Shown: positions 53,120-63,195 of the stretch, in pieces | How the letters are laid out: each line of letters begins with the position of its first letter | Position numbering within the stretch: position 1 is the stretch's first letter | DNA from: Thiocapsa roseopersicina | Lineage (GTDB): Bacteria > Pseudomonadota > Gammaproteobacteria > Chromatiales > Chromatiaceae | NCBI RefSeq assembly: GCF_900106925.1 | Contig: NZ_FNNZ01000001.1 | Span: 62,001-126,000 of the forward strand | DNA length: 64,000 nt | Direction of reading: 5' to 3' | Translations under genes and position numbers: made by a program | Notes under the pieces: model-generated | Told to the model about the DNA's origin: nothing | Database searches by the model: none | Seen by the model: the letters and a program-made list of their open reading frames with translations, nothing else

Positions 53120-54643
53120 ATGCTGTCACCGGCGTTTCGCTTTACACCGCTTTTGTCGGCCGTGCTTGCCTGTGCAAGCGGCGCAATCATGGTGCTCGGG
53201 TTTGCACCCTTCGGGTGGTATCCGCTGGTCGTGATCGGCCTATTGGGGTTCTTGGCTGCGCTGAACGGCGCATCGCCGAAGGCCGGATTGCTGAGGGGTT
53301 GGCTCTTCGGGGTCGGCCTGATGGGCTTCGGGGTCTTCTGGATCCGGATCAGTCTGAACGAATTCGGCAACATGGATACCTGGGTCGCGCATCTGCTGAC
53401 CGCGGTCTTCGTGTCGACGATCGCGCTCTTTTTCGGACTCTTGGGTTGGCTGATGCGACGCCTGGATCGCGGACCGACCTGGCTTGGTCCGCTCCTCTTG
53501 TTCCCCGGTCTCTATATCCTGGTCGAATGGCTGCGCGGCTGGTTGTTCACCGGTTTTCCTTGGCTGAGCCTGGGCTATACGCAGATCGACGGACCCCTCG
53601 GCGGTTTTGCCCCGATCGCCGGTGTCTACGGCGTCGGTCTTCTGATCCTGCTGTCGACGGGTTTGTTTTGGGGACTTTTGCGCGGGTTGCGTCGCGGTCG
53701 CGTCGCGGCCGCCGTGGCGCTGCTCCTGATCTGGGGCGGCGGGATGCTCTTGAAAGAGGTTTCCTGGACCGAGCCGTCCGGGCCGGGCTTTCGAGCCGCG
53801 GTGGTGCAGGCGAGTATCCCGCAGTCGATGAAGTGGGATCCGGATCAGCTCGTCTCGACCATGGAGATCTACTGGGATCTGACCGAGCGCAACCTGGATG
53901 CGGATCTGGTGGTCTGGCCCGAGACGGCGATCCCGGATTTTCTGCATCGTGTCCGCGATGTCCTCATCGAGCCCATGGCCGCCCGCGCACGGGAGGAGGG
54001 GACCGAGATCGTCCTCGGCATCCCTGTGATGGAGACGGACACCGGGCGCCACTTCAACGCCTTGCTGAGTCTCGGCAGCCGCGAGGACCTCTACGCCAAG
54101 CGTCATCTGGTGCCCTTCGGCGAGTTCATGCCCTTCAAGGCGTGGCTCGGACCTCTGGTGGACCTGTTCGAGGTTCCCATGTCGGACTTCAGTCCGGGGA
54201 GCACCGAGCGTCCGCTGCTCACTGTCGGCGACCGCGTGGCGGGGGTGTCGATCTGTTACGAGGATGCCTTCCCCGCAGAGGTTGCCCAAGCCTTGCCCGA
54301 GGCCGAGTTCCTGATCAATGTCAGCAACGACGCCTGGTTCGGCGATTCGCTGGCGCCGCATCAGCATCTGGAGATGGCGCGGATGCGGGCGCTCGAGAAC
54401 GGGCGCTATCTGCTGCGTGCGACCAATACCGGGATCTCGGCGATCATCGATCAGCGCGGACGTGTGCTCGGGACGGTGCCCTCCTTCGTGCGCGGGGACT
54501 TCGCGACAGAGGTGCGGCCCTATGCCGGCGCGACGCCCTATGTGCGGCTCGGCAACGTGCCGGCGATCGGACTCGCGGCGGGCATGGTGCTGCTCGGTGT
54601 GGGCTTCGTGCGCTTTGCGCCTTCGCGGTCCAGCGACGCTTGA
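53120..54643 (+). CDS. lnt: Apolipoprotein N-acyltransferase
   Basis: This 507-residue inner-membrane enzyme adds the third acyl chain to lipoproteins. Six to seven N-terminal helices precede a periplasmic nitrilase-type domain with triad Glu268 (VVWPETAIP), Lys327 (YAKRHLVPFGE) and Cys379 (SICYEDAFP). A last helix lies near the C-terminus. Several substrates are in this window (the mltD and peptide-binding lipoproteins). In E. coli lnt follows corC, which is absent here. Confidence 0.95.
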   Translation: MLSPAFRFTPLLSAVLACASGAIMVLGFAPFGWYPLVVIGLLGFLAALNGASPKAGLLRGWLFGVGLMGFGVFWIRISLNEFGNMDTWVAHLLTAVFVSTIALFFGLLGWLMRRLDRGPTWLGPLLLFPGLYILVEWLRGWLFTGFPWLSLGYTQIDGPLGGFAPIAGVYGVGLLILLSTGLFWGLLRGLRRGRVAAAVALLLIWGGGMLLKEVSWTEPSGPGFRAAVVQASIPQSMKWDPDQLVSTMEIYWDLTERNLDADLVVWPETAIPDFLHRVRDVLIEPMAARAREEGTEIVLGIPVMETDTGRHFNALLSLGSREDLYAKRHLVPFGEFMPFKAWLGPLVDLFEVPMSDFSPGSTERPLLTVGDRVAGVSICYEDAFPAEVAQALPEAEFLINVSNDAWFGDSLAPHQHLEMARMRALENGRYLLRATNTGISAIIDQRGRVLGTVPSFVRGDFATEVRPYAGATPYVRLGNVPAIGLAAGMVLLGVGFVRFAPSRSSDA

Positions 54644-54715
54644 TCGGATTGAAGGTTGCCGCAGCAGCGACTCGGCCGGTTATGATTGCGTCAGGTTTCG
54701 CCGAAGGATGTGACC

Positions 54716-55231
54716 GTGCAGGCCTTGATCTTATTTTTCGTTGAGCTGTGTGCCTTGCGCAGAACCCCGCAGGACCTTCCGGCCTCGGAGATCCTGCTCG
54801 GCGTCGTGGCGGTTGCGAGTCTCTTCGTCGGGGTGATGATCGGTCTCGTCGCCGATTTGTCGATCGGTGCGAGCCTCGGTCAGACCCTTTTCGAGCTTGC
54901 GATCACGCTCGGGGCACTCTTTGTCGCCCTACGCATCATGCGTCTGGATGCGCGTTTCATTCAGTCCGGGACGGCGCTCTTGGGCAGCGGGATCGTGATC
55001 GGTGCGATTGCGCTGATTCCGCTCAGCTTCAATCCCACCGGCTCGCAAGAGACCGATCTGGCCGCACTCGGCGCGCTCCTGCTTCTGGTGGTCTTCGTGT
55101 GGAGCGTGGTGGTGACCGGCCATATCTTGCGCCACACCTTTCAGATCTCGCTCGGTCAGGGCGCGGCGATCGCCGTGGCCTTCAAGGTCGGCGTGGTCCT
55201 TTTGATGGGCATCGCCTTCGGCGGCGCCTGA
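54716..55231 (+). CDS. Hypothetical four- to five-helix membrane protein
   Basis: This 171-residue protein is mostly hydrophobic, with helices around residues 24-45, 55-75, 85-103, 114-135 and 148-168. No catalytic motif is visible, and I do not recognise the family. AAGGA lies 7 bp before the chosen GTG 54716; other starts are GTG 54710 and TTG 54686. It sits between lnt and mpl and ends 15 bp before mpl, so it is probably transcribed with it. An envelope role is only a guess from context. Confidence 0.65.
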   Translation: MQALILFFVELCALRRTPQDLPASEILLGVVAVASLFVGVMIGLVADLSIGASLGQTLFELAITLGALFVALRIMRLDARFIQSGTALLGSGIVIGAIALIPLSFNPTGSQETDLAALGALLLLVVFVWSVVVTGHILRHTFQISLGQGAAIAVAFKVGVVLLMGIAFGGA

Positions 55232-55246
55232 GGAGCTTGAACACCC

Positions 55247-56605
55247 ATGCATCTGCATATCCTGGGTATCTGCGGCACCTTCATGGGCGGCATCGCCCTG
55301 CTGGCGCGGTCGCTCGGTCACCGTGTCACCGGCTCGGACGCCAACGTCTACCCTCCGATGAGCACCCAGCTCGAAGCGGCCGGGATCACGCTGATGGAGG
55401 GCTATGATCCGAGTCACCTCGAGCCGACGCCCGACGTGGTGGTGGTCGGCAATGCGATGAAACGCGGCATCCCTGCCGTGGAGGCGATGCTGGATCGCGG
55501 TCTGCGCTACTGCTCGGGTCCGGATTGGCTGCGCGAAAATCTGTTGGCCGATCGCTGGGTGCTTGCCGTGGCCGGCACGCACGGCAAGACCACGACCGCG
55601 AGCATGCTCGCCTGGGTCCTGGAGGACGCCGGTCTCGCACCGGGCTTCCTGATCGGCGGCGTGCCGCTGGACTTCGGGCTGTCCGCGCGGTTGGGCTCCG
55701 CACCCTTTTTCGTGGTCGAGGCGGACGAGTACGACACCGCCTTTTTCGATAAGCGCTCCAAGTTCGTCCACTATCGACCCAGCACCCTGATTCTCAACAA
55801 CCTGGAGTTCGACCACGCCGACATCTTCGACGATCTGGGCCAGATCCAGCGCCAGTTCCATCATCTGGTGCGCACCGTCCCGGGTCGCGGTCTGATCGTC
55901 TATCCGGGCGCCGAGCCGGCGATCGATCAGGTGCTGGCGATGGGTTGTTGGACCCCGCGCGAGTCATTCGGCGAGGCGGGGCGGTGGACCGCTCGGTTGC
56001 TCGTCCCGGATGGCTCCCGCTTTGAAGTGATGCTCGATGAGCACCCTCTGGGCGAGGTCGACTGGGGTCAGACCGGTCTGCACAACGTGCACAATGCGCT
56101 CGCCGTCTTGGCTGCCGCCCGACACGCGGGTGTCCCGGTCGGTGCCGGGATTGCCGCCTTGGGTCGGTTCAAGGGGGTGAAGCGTCGCATGGAGCTGCGC
56201 GGCGAGGTCGCGGGCGTGCGTGTCTACGACGACTTCGCCCATCACCCGACAGCAATCGAGACCACGCTGGAAGGCTTGCGCCGCCGGGTCGGCGACCAGC
56301 GCATCCTTGCGGTGCTCGAGCCGCGCTCCAACACCATGCGTCTGGGCGTGCACAATCGCGAGCTTGCCGCCTCGCTCGACGCGGCGGATCGGGTCTTCGT
56401 CTTCGCACCTGCCGATCTGGGGTGGGATGCAGCGGCCGTCTTCGCGGGGCTTGCTCAGCGTGCGGCGGTGCACACAGATCTCGACGTCCTCGCCGCCGCA
56501 GTGGTGGCCGAGTGTCGTGCGGGCGATCAGGTCTTGGTCATGAGCAATGGGGGCTTCGGCGGGATCCACCAAAAGCTCTTGGACGGTCTGGCGCGAGCGC
56601 GCTAG
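55247..56605 (+). CDS. mpl: UDP-N-acetylmuramate:tripeptide ligase Mpl
   Basis: This 452-residue Mur ligase-family enzyme reattaches recycled murein tripeptide to UDP-MurNAc. It starts MHLHILGICGTFMGGIA, has the ATP loop VAGTHGKTTTASML and the central EADEYDTAFFDKRSKFVHY, and ends with the FGGIHQKLLDGL pattern of Mpl rather than MurC. ubiX follows after 15 bp. Confidence 0.94.
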   Translation: MHLHILGICGTFMGGIALLARSLGHRVTGSDANVYPPMSTQLEAAGITLMEGYDPSHLEPTPDVVVVGNAMKRGIPAVEAMLDRGLRYCSGPDWLRENLLADRWVLAVAGTHGKTTTASMLAWVLEDAGLAPGFLIGGVPLDFGLSARLGSAPFFVVEADEYDTAFFDKRSKFVHYRPSTLILNNLEFDHADIFDDLGQIQRQFHHLVRTVPGRGLIVYPGAEPAIDQVLAMGCWTPRESFGEAGRWTARLLVPDGSRFEVMLDEHPLGEVDWGQTGLHNVHNALAVLAAARHAGVPVGAGIAALGRFKGVKRRMELRGEVAGVRVYDDFAHHPTAIETTLEGLRRRVGDQRILAVLEPRSNTMRLGVHNRELAASLDAADRVFVFAPADLGWDAAAVFAGLAQRAAVHTDLDVLAAAVVAECRAGDQVLVMSNGGFGGIHQKLLDGLARAR

Positions 56606-56620
56606 GGAAGAGGGACGCGC

Positions 56621-57250
56621 ATGGCCGAGCCGCTTCGAGACTGGCCCAAGACGATCACGGTCGCCTTGACCGGGGCCTCCGGATCCCAATACGGGCTGCG
56701 CCTGGTCGAGTGTCTGCTCGCCGCCGGGATGCGGGTCTATCTACTGATCTCCCAAGCCGGGCAGGTCGTGCTGAAGATGGAGGCCGATCTGGAGGTGCCC
56801 GCGCGGCCTGCCGAGGCGGAGGCCTTTTTCCTGGATTACTTCAAGGCGCAGCCGGGACAGCTGCGTGTTTTCGGTCGCCAGCAGTGGACCGCTCCGGTCG
56901 CGAGCGGCAGCAATCCGCCGGATGCCATGGTCATCTGCCCCTGCACCACAGGTACGCTCGCGAGCATCGCCGCGGGTGTCTCGACGTCGCTGATCGACCG
57001 CGCGGCGGATGTGACCATGAAGGAGTCACGCAAGCTGATCCTGGTGATCCGCGAGACACCCTTCACGGCCATCCATCTCGAAAACATGCTGCGTCTCGCG
57101 CGCGCCGGTGCGGTCATCATGCCGGCCAATCCCGGGTTCTACTTCAAGCCCACGCGCGTCGAGCAGATCGTCGATTTCATGGTGGCGCGGATCCTGGACC
57201 ATCTGGGCGTGCCGCATCGGCTGATGGCCCGTTGGGGCGAGTCTTCCTGA
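56621..57250 (+). CDS. ubiX: Flavin prenyltransferase UbiX
   Basis: This 209-residue flavoprotein makes prenylated FMN, the cofactor of the UbiD decarboxylase in ubiquinone synthesis. It begins with TVALTGASGSQYGLRL and contains VICPCTTGTLASIAAGVS, ADVTMKESRKLILV and the C-terminal RPAN-type PANPGFYFKP. It is in a run with mpl. UbiD is not in the window. Confidence 0.93.
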   Translation: MAEPLRDWPKTITVALTGASGSQYGLRLVECLLAAGMRVYLLISQAGQVVLKMEADLEVPARPAEAEAFFLDYFKAQPGQLRVFGRQQWTAPVASGSNPPDAMVICPCTTGTLASIAAGVSTSLIDRAADVTMKESRKLILVIRETPFTAIHLENMLRLARAGAVIMPANPGFYFKPTRVEQIVDFMVARILDHLGVPHRLMARWGESS

Positions 57251-57358
57251 CATAGATCGATCGGTGATGCTCGAACGGCGGTTCGGCCCGCGGCAGAGGA
57301 ACCTGCCCCGGGCCTTGGCGGTTTGGCTCCAGCTGCCGTACGAGACGCCCCTGAGTCG

Positions 57359-58615
57359 CTAAATGCGCAGCAGCAACCGTGCTGGATCCTCCAGCGTCTC
57401 CTTGATGCTGACCAGGAACTGCACCGCCTCGCGTCCGTCGATGATTCGGTGGTCGTAGGTCAGGGCAAGATACATCATGGGTGCGATCTTGATCTCGCCC
57501 TTGTCGGCAATCGGTCGCTCCTGGATCTTGTGCATCCCCAGGATGGCACTCTGCGGCGGGTTGAGGATGGGCGTGGAGAGGAGCGAGCCGAAAACGCCGC
57601 CGTTGGTGATCGTGAAGGTGCCGCCCGTGAGCTCCTCGTAGCTGAGGTTTCCGGTCTGCGCCTTTTCTCCGAAGGCGACGATGCCCTGCTCGACGTCGGC
57701 CATGCTGAGTTGATCGCAGTTGCGAAGGATCGGCACGACCAGACCGCGCGGGGAGCTCACCGCGATTCCGATGTCGTAATAACCGTGGTAGATGATGTCG
57801 TCCCCGTCCACCGAGGCGTTGATCACCGGGAAGCGTTGCAGGGCCTCCACTGCGGCCTTGACGAAGAATGACATGAAGCCGAGCCGGACCCCGTGGGTCT
57901 TCTCGAACTGGTCTTTGTAACGACTGCGCAGCGCGAGAACGGCTTTGAGATCGACCTCGTTGAAGGTGGTCAACATGGCGGCGTTTTGCTGGGCCTGGAC
58001 CAGACGCTCGGCGACGCGGGCACGCAGACGGGTCATGGCAACCCGCTGCTCGGGGCGGCCGGCCTCGCCGGTGAGGCTCGGGCTGGGCGGTGGCGCCGCG
58101 GGGGTCAGCTCGGGATCCTTGGCCGGGGCCGCCTGCTCGCGCTCGTCGAGATAGGCGATGACGTCGGCCTTGTGGATACGCCCGTCGCGGCCCGTGCCGG
58201 GAATCGCATGGGGGTCGAGATTCAGCTCCTTCACCAGGCGGCGTGCGGCGGGGGCGACCTGCGGCACGGTGCCGGCAGGTGAGGTCTTCGCCGTTGGGCT
58301 CGGCGACGCGGCTTTGGCAGGTGCGGCTTGGGCAGGCGGCGGAGATGCCTCGCGCGCCGGCGGCGTCGCCCCGGCGTCGCTCGCCTCGATCAGCGCCAGC
58401 ACTGCGTCGGACTGAACCAGATCGCCCTCGTTGGCCATGATCTCGCCGAGGATGCCGTCGATCGGCGAGGGGACCTCGAGCACGACCTTGTCGGTCTCCA
58501 GATCGACCAGGTTCTCCTCGCGCTTGACCGGATCGCCCGGGCGTTTGTGCCAGGTCGCGACGGTCGCGTCGGCAACCGACTCGGGGAGGGCGGGGACACG
58601 GACTTCGCTGCTCAT
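57359..58615 (-). CDS. sucB: Dihydrolipoyllysine succinyltransferase, E2 of 2-oxoglutarate dehydrogenase
   Basis: This 418-residue E2 has one lipoyl domain (residues 1-80, lipoyl-lysine in [11 protein letters not shown]), an Ala/Pro-rich linker, the peripheral subunit-binding domain (about 120-157, [13 protein letters not shown] and GRIHKADV), and the catalytic domain ending with the His-x3-Asp motif in [12 protein letters not shown]. It follows sucA with an ATGA overlap. The E3 gene lpd is not adjacent. Presence of the complex suggests a complete citric acid cycle for growth in the dark. Confidence 0.95.
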   Translation of the reverse strand: MSSEVRVPALPESVADATVATWHKRPGDPVKREENLVDLETDKVVLEVPSPIDGILGEIMANEGDLVQSDAVLALIEASDAGATPPAREASPPPAQAAPAKAASPSPTAKTSPAGTVPQVAPAARRLVKELNLDPHAIPGTGRDGRIHKADVIAYLDEREQAAPAKDPELTPAAPPPSPSLTGEAGRPEQRVAMTRLRARVAERLVQAQQNAAMLTTFNEVDLKAVLALRSRYKDQFEKTHGVRLGFMSFFVKAAVEALQRFPVINASVDGDDIIYHGYYDIGIAVSSPRGLVVPILRNCDQLSMADVEQGIVAFGEKAQTGNLSYEELTGGTFTITNGGVFGSLLSTPILNPPQSAILGMHKIQERPIADKGEIKIAPMMYLALTYDHRIIDGREAVQFLVSIKETLEDPARLLLRI

Positions 58616-61470
58616 TGTGGCGGGATCCTTTTATTCATGCTGGGATTGAAATGCCCGGTCAGGGCCTCGTCGATCAACCGCTCCTGCTGCTCGACATGCG
58701 CGGCGCGGTGGCCGACGGCCGGTGCGGCGGAGGATGGGCGGCCGACGTAATAGGGACGCTTGCCGTTCTGCATCAGGTTGTGGAAGCGATGTTTGATCTG
58801 GTCCCAGGCGCCTTGGTTCTGCGGCTCCTCCTGGCACCAGATGATCTCTTCGGTGGCGTCGTAAGCCTCGAGCGCGCGGTCGAACTGGTCCTTGGGGAAG
58901 GGATAAAGCTGCTCGATGCGGATGATGGCGACATTCGTCAGGCCACGCGCGCGCCGCGCTTCGAGCAAATCGAAGTAGACCTTACCGCAGCAGAAGACCA
59001 CGCGCTCGGTCTGCGCGGGGTCGATCGGGTCGATCTCCGGGATGACCGTCTGGAAATGACCGCTGGTCAGCTCGTCGAGCGCGGAGACCGCGAGACGGTG
59101 GCGCAGCAGGCTCTTCGGTGTCATGACGATGAGCGGTTTGCGGTAGTCGCGGACGATCTGGCGGCGCAGCAGGTGATACATCTGAGCCGGCGTGGTCGGC
59201 ACGCAGACCTGGATGTTGTGCTCGGCGCAGAGCTGCAGGAAACGCTCCAGACGGGCTGATGAATGCTCGGCGCCCTGGCCCTCGAGTCCGTGCGGAAGCA
59301 GCATCACCAGCCCGCAGCACAGACCCCACTTGGTTCCGGCCGAGGTGATGAACTGATCGATCACCACCTGTGCGCCGTTGGCGAAGTCCCCGAACTGGGC
59401 CTCCCAGAGCGTGAGCGCGTTCGGCTCCGCGGTCGCGAAGCCGTATTCGTAGGCCAGCACCGCCTCCTCGGACAGGAGCGAGTCGATCGCGATAAAGGCA
59501 CCCTGATGCTCGCCGATGTGCTGCAACGGCGTATAGGCGTTGCCGGTCACTTGGTCGTGGATCTTGGCGTGGCGATGGAAGAAGGTCCCGCGTCCGGCAT
59601 CCTGTCCGGACAGGCGCACCGGCGTACCCGCGTCGAGGAGGGTGGCGTAGGCGAGATTCTCCGCGAAGCCCCAGTTGAGGAGCTGATCACCTTGGGCCAT
59701 CTTGCGCCGCTCCTCCCACAGCTTCTCGACTCGGGGATGGAGCTCGAAGCCCTCGGGGACGCGCAGCATGGCCTCGCTGAGCTCGCGAAGCTTCTCGACC
59801 GGGACGCCCGTGTCGACGTCTTGATCCCAGTCCGTGGTGCGGCAGAAGCCCCAATCGACGCGGTAGGCGTGGTCCAGTCCGCACAGCACCGGACGCGCGA
59901 CCACCACACCCTGCTCGATGGAGTCGCGATAATCCGCAACCATGGCATCGGCCTCCTCCTTGGAGAGGAGGCCGTCGGCGACGAGGCGATCGGCATAGAC
60001 GGCCCGCGGGGTCGGATGCCGGCGGATCTTCTTGTACATCATCGGCTGGGTGACCGCGGGCTCGTCGGCCTCGTTGTGACCGAGACGCCGATAGCAGACC
60101 AAGTCGATGATGACGTCCTTGTGGAACTGGTTGCGGAAGTCCAGCGCCATGCGCGTGACGAAGATGACCGACTCCGGGTCGTCGCCGTTCACATGAAAGA
60201 CCGGCGCTTGGACCATCTTGGCGACATCGGTGCAGTAGAGCGTGGAGCGCGTGTCCAGAGGGTTGCTGGTCGTGAAGCCGATCTGGTTGTTGATGACGAT
60301 GTGGACCGTGCCGCCGGTGGCATAGCTGCGCGTCTGCGAGAGCTGGAACGTCTCCATGACCACGCCTTGGCCGGCGAAGGCGGCGTCGCCGTGGATGAGC
60401 ACGGGCAGGACCTGATCGCCGCTGCGGTCGTGGCGCCGCCGCTGGCGTGCGCGCACCGAGCCTTCGATCACCGGGTTGATGATCTCGAGATGCGACGGGT
60501 TGAAGCCCAGCACCAGATGGACGATGCCGCCGGGGGTGTCGATGTCGGTGGCGAAGCCCATGTGATACTTCACGTCGCCGGCCATCTGACGCCAATCCAT
60601 CTGGACCCGGCCCTCGAACTCGTCGAAGATGTCCTGCGGTGGCTTGCCGAAGATGTTGGTCAGCACGCTGAGCCGCCCGCGATGCGCCATGCCGATGACC
60701 ATCTCCTTCTGGCCCTTGCGTCCGGCGCGCTGGATCAGCTCGTCCAGCATCGGGATGAGGGCGTCGCTGCCTTCGAGCGAAAAGCGCTTTTGGCCGACAT
60801 AGCGTTGGTGGAGATACTTCTCGAAGCCTTCGGCGGCAGTCAGCAGGGTCAAGAGCCAACGCCGATCGGCGGTGTCGAGCTCGGGTATTGCGCGATACCC
60901 CTCGAGCCGCTTCTGAATCCAGCGCTTCTCCTGGGTATCGGTGATGTGCATGTACTCGGAGCCGACCGTACCGCAATAGATCTGCTCGACCATCGCGATG
61001 ATGTCGCGCAAAGGCATGCGGTCCGGGGCGTACAGAGAGCCCGTATGGAACACCTGGTCCATGTCGTCCGGTGCCAGGTTGTGGAACGCCGGATCCAGGT
61101 CCGCGATCTTTGGCGTGTCGCGCAGCTTGATGGGGTCGAGGTTGGAGACCTGATGGCCGCGGTAGCGGTAGCCGTTGATCAGGGAGAGCACCGCGGCCTG
61201 TTTTTCCGCGGCGGCGGGCTCGAGCCGCTCGGTCGAGCGTGTGCGTGCGCGCGTTCGGCTTTCTTGGGCGAGTCGCAGGAAGTTCTCGCGCACCGGGCCG
61301 TGCGCGACCTCGTTGGCCGCCTCCTGGTGCATCACATGGAAGCGCTCGCGCCAAGCTAAATCGACGCTCTCCGGATCCTTTAAATAGCGTTCATAGAGGT
61401 CTTCAATAAAGGCTGCATTGCCGCCGTAAAGGGCGCCGGAACTGCGAAACAGCTCGAGGATTGCGCTCAT
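58612..61470 (-). CDS. sucA: 2-oxoglutarate dehydrogenase E1 component
   Basis: This 952-residue thiamine diphosphate enzyme starts the 2-oxoglutarate dehydrogenase reaction. The N-terminal segment [20 protein letters not shown] binds E2. The core contains AHRGRLSVL, the ThDP-binding [11 protein letters not shown] motif ending in [21 protein letters not shown] and the C-terminal [11 protein letters not shown]. Sequence and length fit SucA. It reads as the first gene of sucAB; the minus-strand leader right of 61470 is AT-rich and suits a promoter. Confidence 0.96.
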   Translation of the reverse strand: MSAILELFRSSGALYGGNAAFIEDLYERYLKDPESVDLAWRERFHVMHQEAANEVAHGPVRENFLRLAQESRTRARTRSTERLEPAAAEKQAAVLSLINGYRYRGHQVSNLDPIKLRDTPKIADLDPAFHNLAPDDMDQVFHTGSLYAPDRMPLRDIIAMVEQIYCGTVGSEYMHITDTQEKRWIQKRLEGYRAIPELDTADRRWLLTLLTAAEGFEKYLHQRYVGQKRFSLEGSDALIPMLDELIQRAGRKGQKEMVIGMAHRGRLSVLTNIFGKPPQDIFDEFEGRVQMDWRQMAGDVKYHMGFATDIDTPGGIVHLVLGFNPSHLEIINPVIEGSVRARQRRRHDRSGDQVLPVLIHGDAAFAGQGVVMETFQLSQTRSYATGGTVHIVINNQIGFTTSNPLDTRSTLYCTDVAKMVQAPVFHVNGDDPESVIFVTRMALDFRNQFHKDVIIDLVCYRRLGHNEADEPAVTQPMMYKKIRRHPTPRAVYADRLVADGLLSKEEADAMVADYRDSIEQGVVVARPVLCGLDHAYRVDWGFCRTTDWDQDVDTGVPVEKLRELSEAMLRVPEGFELHPRVEKLWEERRKMAQGDQLLNWGFAENLAYATLLDAGTPVRLSGQDAGRGTFFHRHAKIHDQVTGNAYTPLQHIGEHQGAFIAIDSLLSEEAVLAYEYGFATAEPNALTLWEAQFGDFANGAQVVIDQFITSAGTKWGLCCGLVMLLPHGLEGQGAEHSSARLERFLQLCAEHNIQVCVPTTPAQMYHLLRRQIVRDYRKPLIVMTPKSLLRHRLAVSALDELTSGHFQTVIPEIDPIDPAQTERVVFCCGKVYFDLLEARRARGLTNVAIIRIEQLYPFPKDQFDRALEAYDATEEIIWCQEEPQNQGAWDQIKHRFHNLMQNGKRPYYVGRPSSAAPAVGHRAAHVEQQERLIDEALTGHFNPSMNKRIPPQ

Positions 61471-61654
61471 GCTCGGTGTTGTTTCTCTGGGTTGACTTTA
61501 TAGATGGATAATCGATGTTTATAACACAAGTCCCGAAGCGCTTGGCAAGCCGGTTCAGGCCAGCCGGCGACGTGCGCCAAAGACCGGGCAAGCATCATCG
61601 CCGATCTTCGGGTCTGTCGTCTCCCCCGCCGTGATCGACGGGGCCGGCGCTCAC

Positions 61655-61873
61655 ATGGAAACGCAATACTCCGCGGCGGACCTGACCGAGCGCAAGCGTC
61701 GTCGTATCCGCTTGGCGCGGCTCGAGGCAGATATCGCCTATTTTCAGGCGCGCCTGGAGATGATCGGCGAGCCGAAGACGGCGAATCAACTGACCCAGCG
61801 CAAGGCGTTCGTGCTCTTGCTCAAGACGGTCTCGACCAAGGTCGCGAAGGTCCAGCGCGAGCGACCGGGTTGA
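61655..61873 (+). CDS. Small conserved-looking hypothetical protein, 72 residues
   Basis: The product is basic and helical: ADLTERKRRRIRLARLEADIAYFQARLEMIG, then NQLTQRKAFVLLLKTVS. It looks like two amphipathic helices, a possible coiled coil, without signal peptide or membrane segment. I do not recognise the family. A GTG at 61631 would lengthen it by eight residues. It stands alone between divergent sucA and the NRDE gene. Confidence 0.6.
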   Translation: METQYSAADLTERKRRRIRLARLEADIAYFQARLEMIGEPKTANQLTQRKAFVLLLKTVSTKVAKVQRERPG

Positions 61874-62115
61874 GCAGGGGTCGGTAAACTTCCCCCCTCG
61901 CTCGTCCACCCGGCGGGCTGGTCTTACCGCGCAAGACCGACGATCGAGCCCATTCCGAATGACCGAATCCGAATGTAAGAATTTAATGATGTTTCATTCG
62001 ATCCGAAGCGCACCTCGCCTTGACCGTTGTTCAATGAGATGAGCGATTCCGCATCACGACGGCGCATGACGACAGTGCACCGCAGGGCGATCTCCAGCTT
62101 GAGGGGTTTCAATTC
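61874..62115. other. Region before the NRDE gene
   Basis: These 242 bp contain no gene. An AT-richer stretch (61965-62045) probably carries the promoter of the NRDE gene, whose start is preceded by GAGGGGT. No operator or repeat is evident. Confidence 0.35.
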
Positions 62116-62865
62116 ATGTGTACCTTCGTCATTCTGATGCGTCCGGGTCACGCCTGGCCGGTCCTGATCGCGGCCAATCGGGACGAGATGCGCACGCGGC
62201 CGAGTCGCCCGCCGGGGCGGCATTGGCCGGACCGCGCGGAGGTGCGTGCCGGGCTCGATCTGAAGTCCGGCGGGAGCTGGCTCGGGGTCAACGATCATGG
62301 CCTCGTCGCCGCGGTCATGAACCGTCAGGGGACGCTCGGAGCGCTGCCCGGCAAGCGCAGTCGCGGCGAGCTGGTCTTGGAGGCGCTCGACCATGCCGAA
62401 GCCTCCGAGGCAGCCCGGGCGCTGGCCGATCTGGATCCGGCGGCCTATCGGCCTTTCAATCTGGTGCTGGCCGATCCGCGCTCGGCCTATTGGCTGCGTC
62501 ACGGAGGCGACGGCGACATCCGCGTCCACCCGGTCGCCCCCGGTCTGCACATGTTGAGCGCGACCGAGCTCGACGATCTCGACCACCCGCGCATCGCCGA
62601 GCATCTGCCGCGGTTCCTCGCGGCGCAGATCCCGGATCCCGATGCCGAGGACTGGTCGGCCTGGCGGGATCTGCTGGCATCCAATCAGTGTCGCCCGGAT
62701 GCTGGACCCGAGGGCGCCATGACGTTCGAGCGTCCGGACGGGTTCGGTACGCGATCGGGGGCACTGATCGCGATACCCCTGTATCCCGGTTACGGAAGCG
62801 GTCCGATCTGGATGCATGCGGAGGGGCGGCCGGATGAAGCCCAATTCCTCCAAGTCCCCAGCTAA
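62116..62865 (+). CDS. NRDE (TANGO2-like) family protein
   Basis: This 249-residue protein starts MCTFVIL and contains the name-giving IAANRDEM motif and GGSWLGVNDHGLVAAVMNR. The N-terminal Cys2 would be exposed after methionine removal, as in Ntn-hydrolases. The animal homologue TANGO2 has been linked to heme and lipid handling; the bacterial role is not settled. hemC follows on the same strand after a repeat pair. The TAA stop lies in the left arm of repeat G1. Confidence 0.85.
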   Translation: MCTFVILMRPGHAWPVLIAANRDEMRTRPSRPPGRHWPDRAEVRAGLDLKSGGSWLGVNDHGLVAAVMNRQGTLGALPGKRSRGELVLEALDHAEASEAARALADLDPAAYRPFNLVLADPRSAYWLRHGGDGDIRVHPVAPGLHMLSATELDDLDHPRIAEHLPRFLAAQIPDPDAEDWSAWRDLLASNQCRPDAGPEGAMTFERPDGFGTRSGALIAIPLYPGYGSGPIWMHAEGRPDEAQFLQVPS

Positions 62866-62948
62866 ACTGCGTCCCGTGCAGGGCGCGAGGTTTCAGTTTG
62901 CGGCGGCCCCGGGCGGACACCTCGGGATTCGCGCTGGACGCAGTTTAG
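62862..62948. repeat. Repeat unit G1 (87 bp), containing the NRDE stop
   Basis: Arms CTAAACTGCGTCC (62862-62874) and GGACGCAGTTTAG (62936-62948) are perfect over 13 bp with the CTGCGTC variant on both sides. The AT-rich linker 62949-62966 joins it to G2. Linker orientation is ambiguous. Confidence 0.88.
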
Positions 62949-62966
62949 GAATTTAAAAACAATTCT

Positions 62967-63053
62967 TTAAACTGCGTCTGCTCCGTCGTTCGTGGGTGTC
63001 TGCTGCCTTGAAAAACGGTTTGAGCAGCCATGTCGCTGCGAGACGCAGTTTAG
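62967..63053. repeat. Repeat unit G2 (87 bp, inverted arms)
   Basis: Arms TTAAACTGCGTC (62967-62978) and GACGCAGTTTAG (63042-63053) pair everywhere but the outermost base. G1 and G2 share the same arm variant although their interiors differ, the only pair with matching arms. Confidence 0.85.
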
Positions 63054-63195
63054 CCGGTTCGAATCCCCGCGTCGGCTGTGACACAATCTCACCCCTTCGC
63101 CGCCTTCGTGGTCCAGTGGTCTCGTCCGCGCGGGCGTGATCGTACGTCCCTGTTTCAGAATCAGTCTCCGAACGAGAGCCCCTTTAGGATCCACC

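Noticed and set aside
63050-63080. GGTTCGAATCCCCGC next to repeat G2 resembles a tRNA T-arm
   Set aside because: The flanking bases do not form the 5-bp T-stem, and no acceptor or anticodon arm can be drawn.
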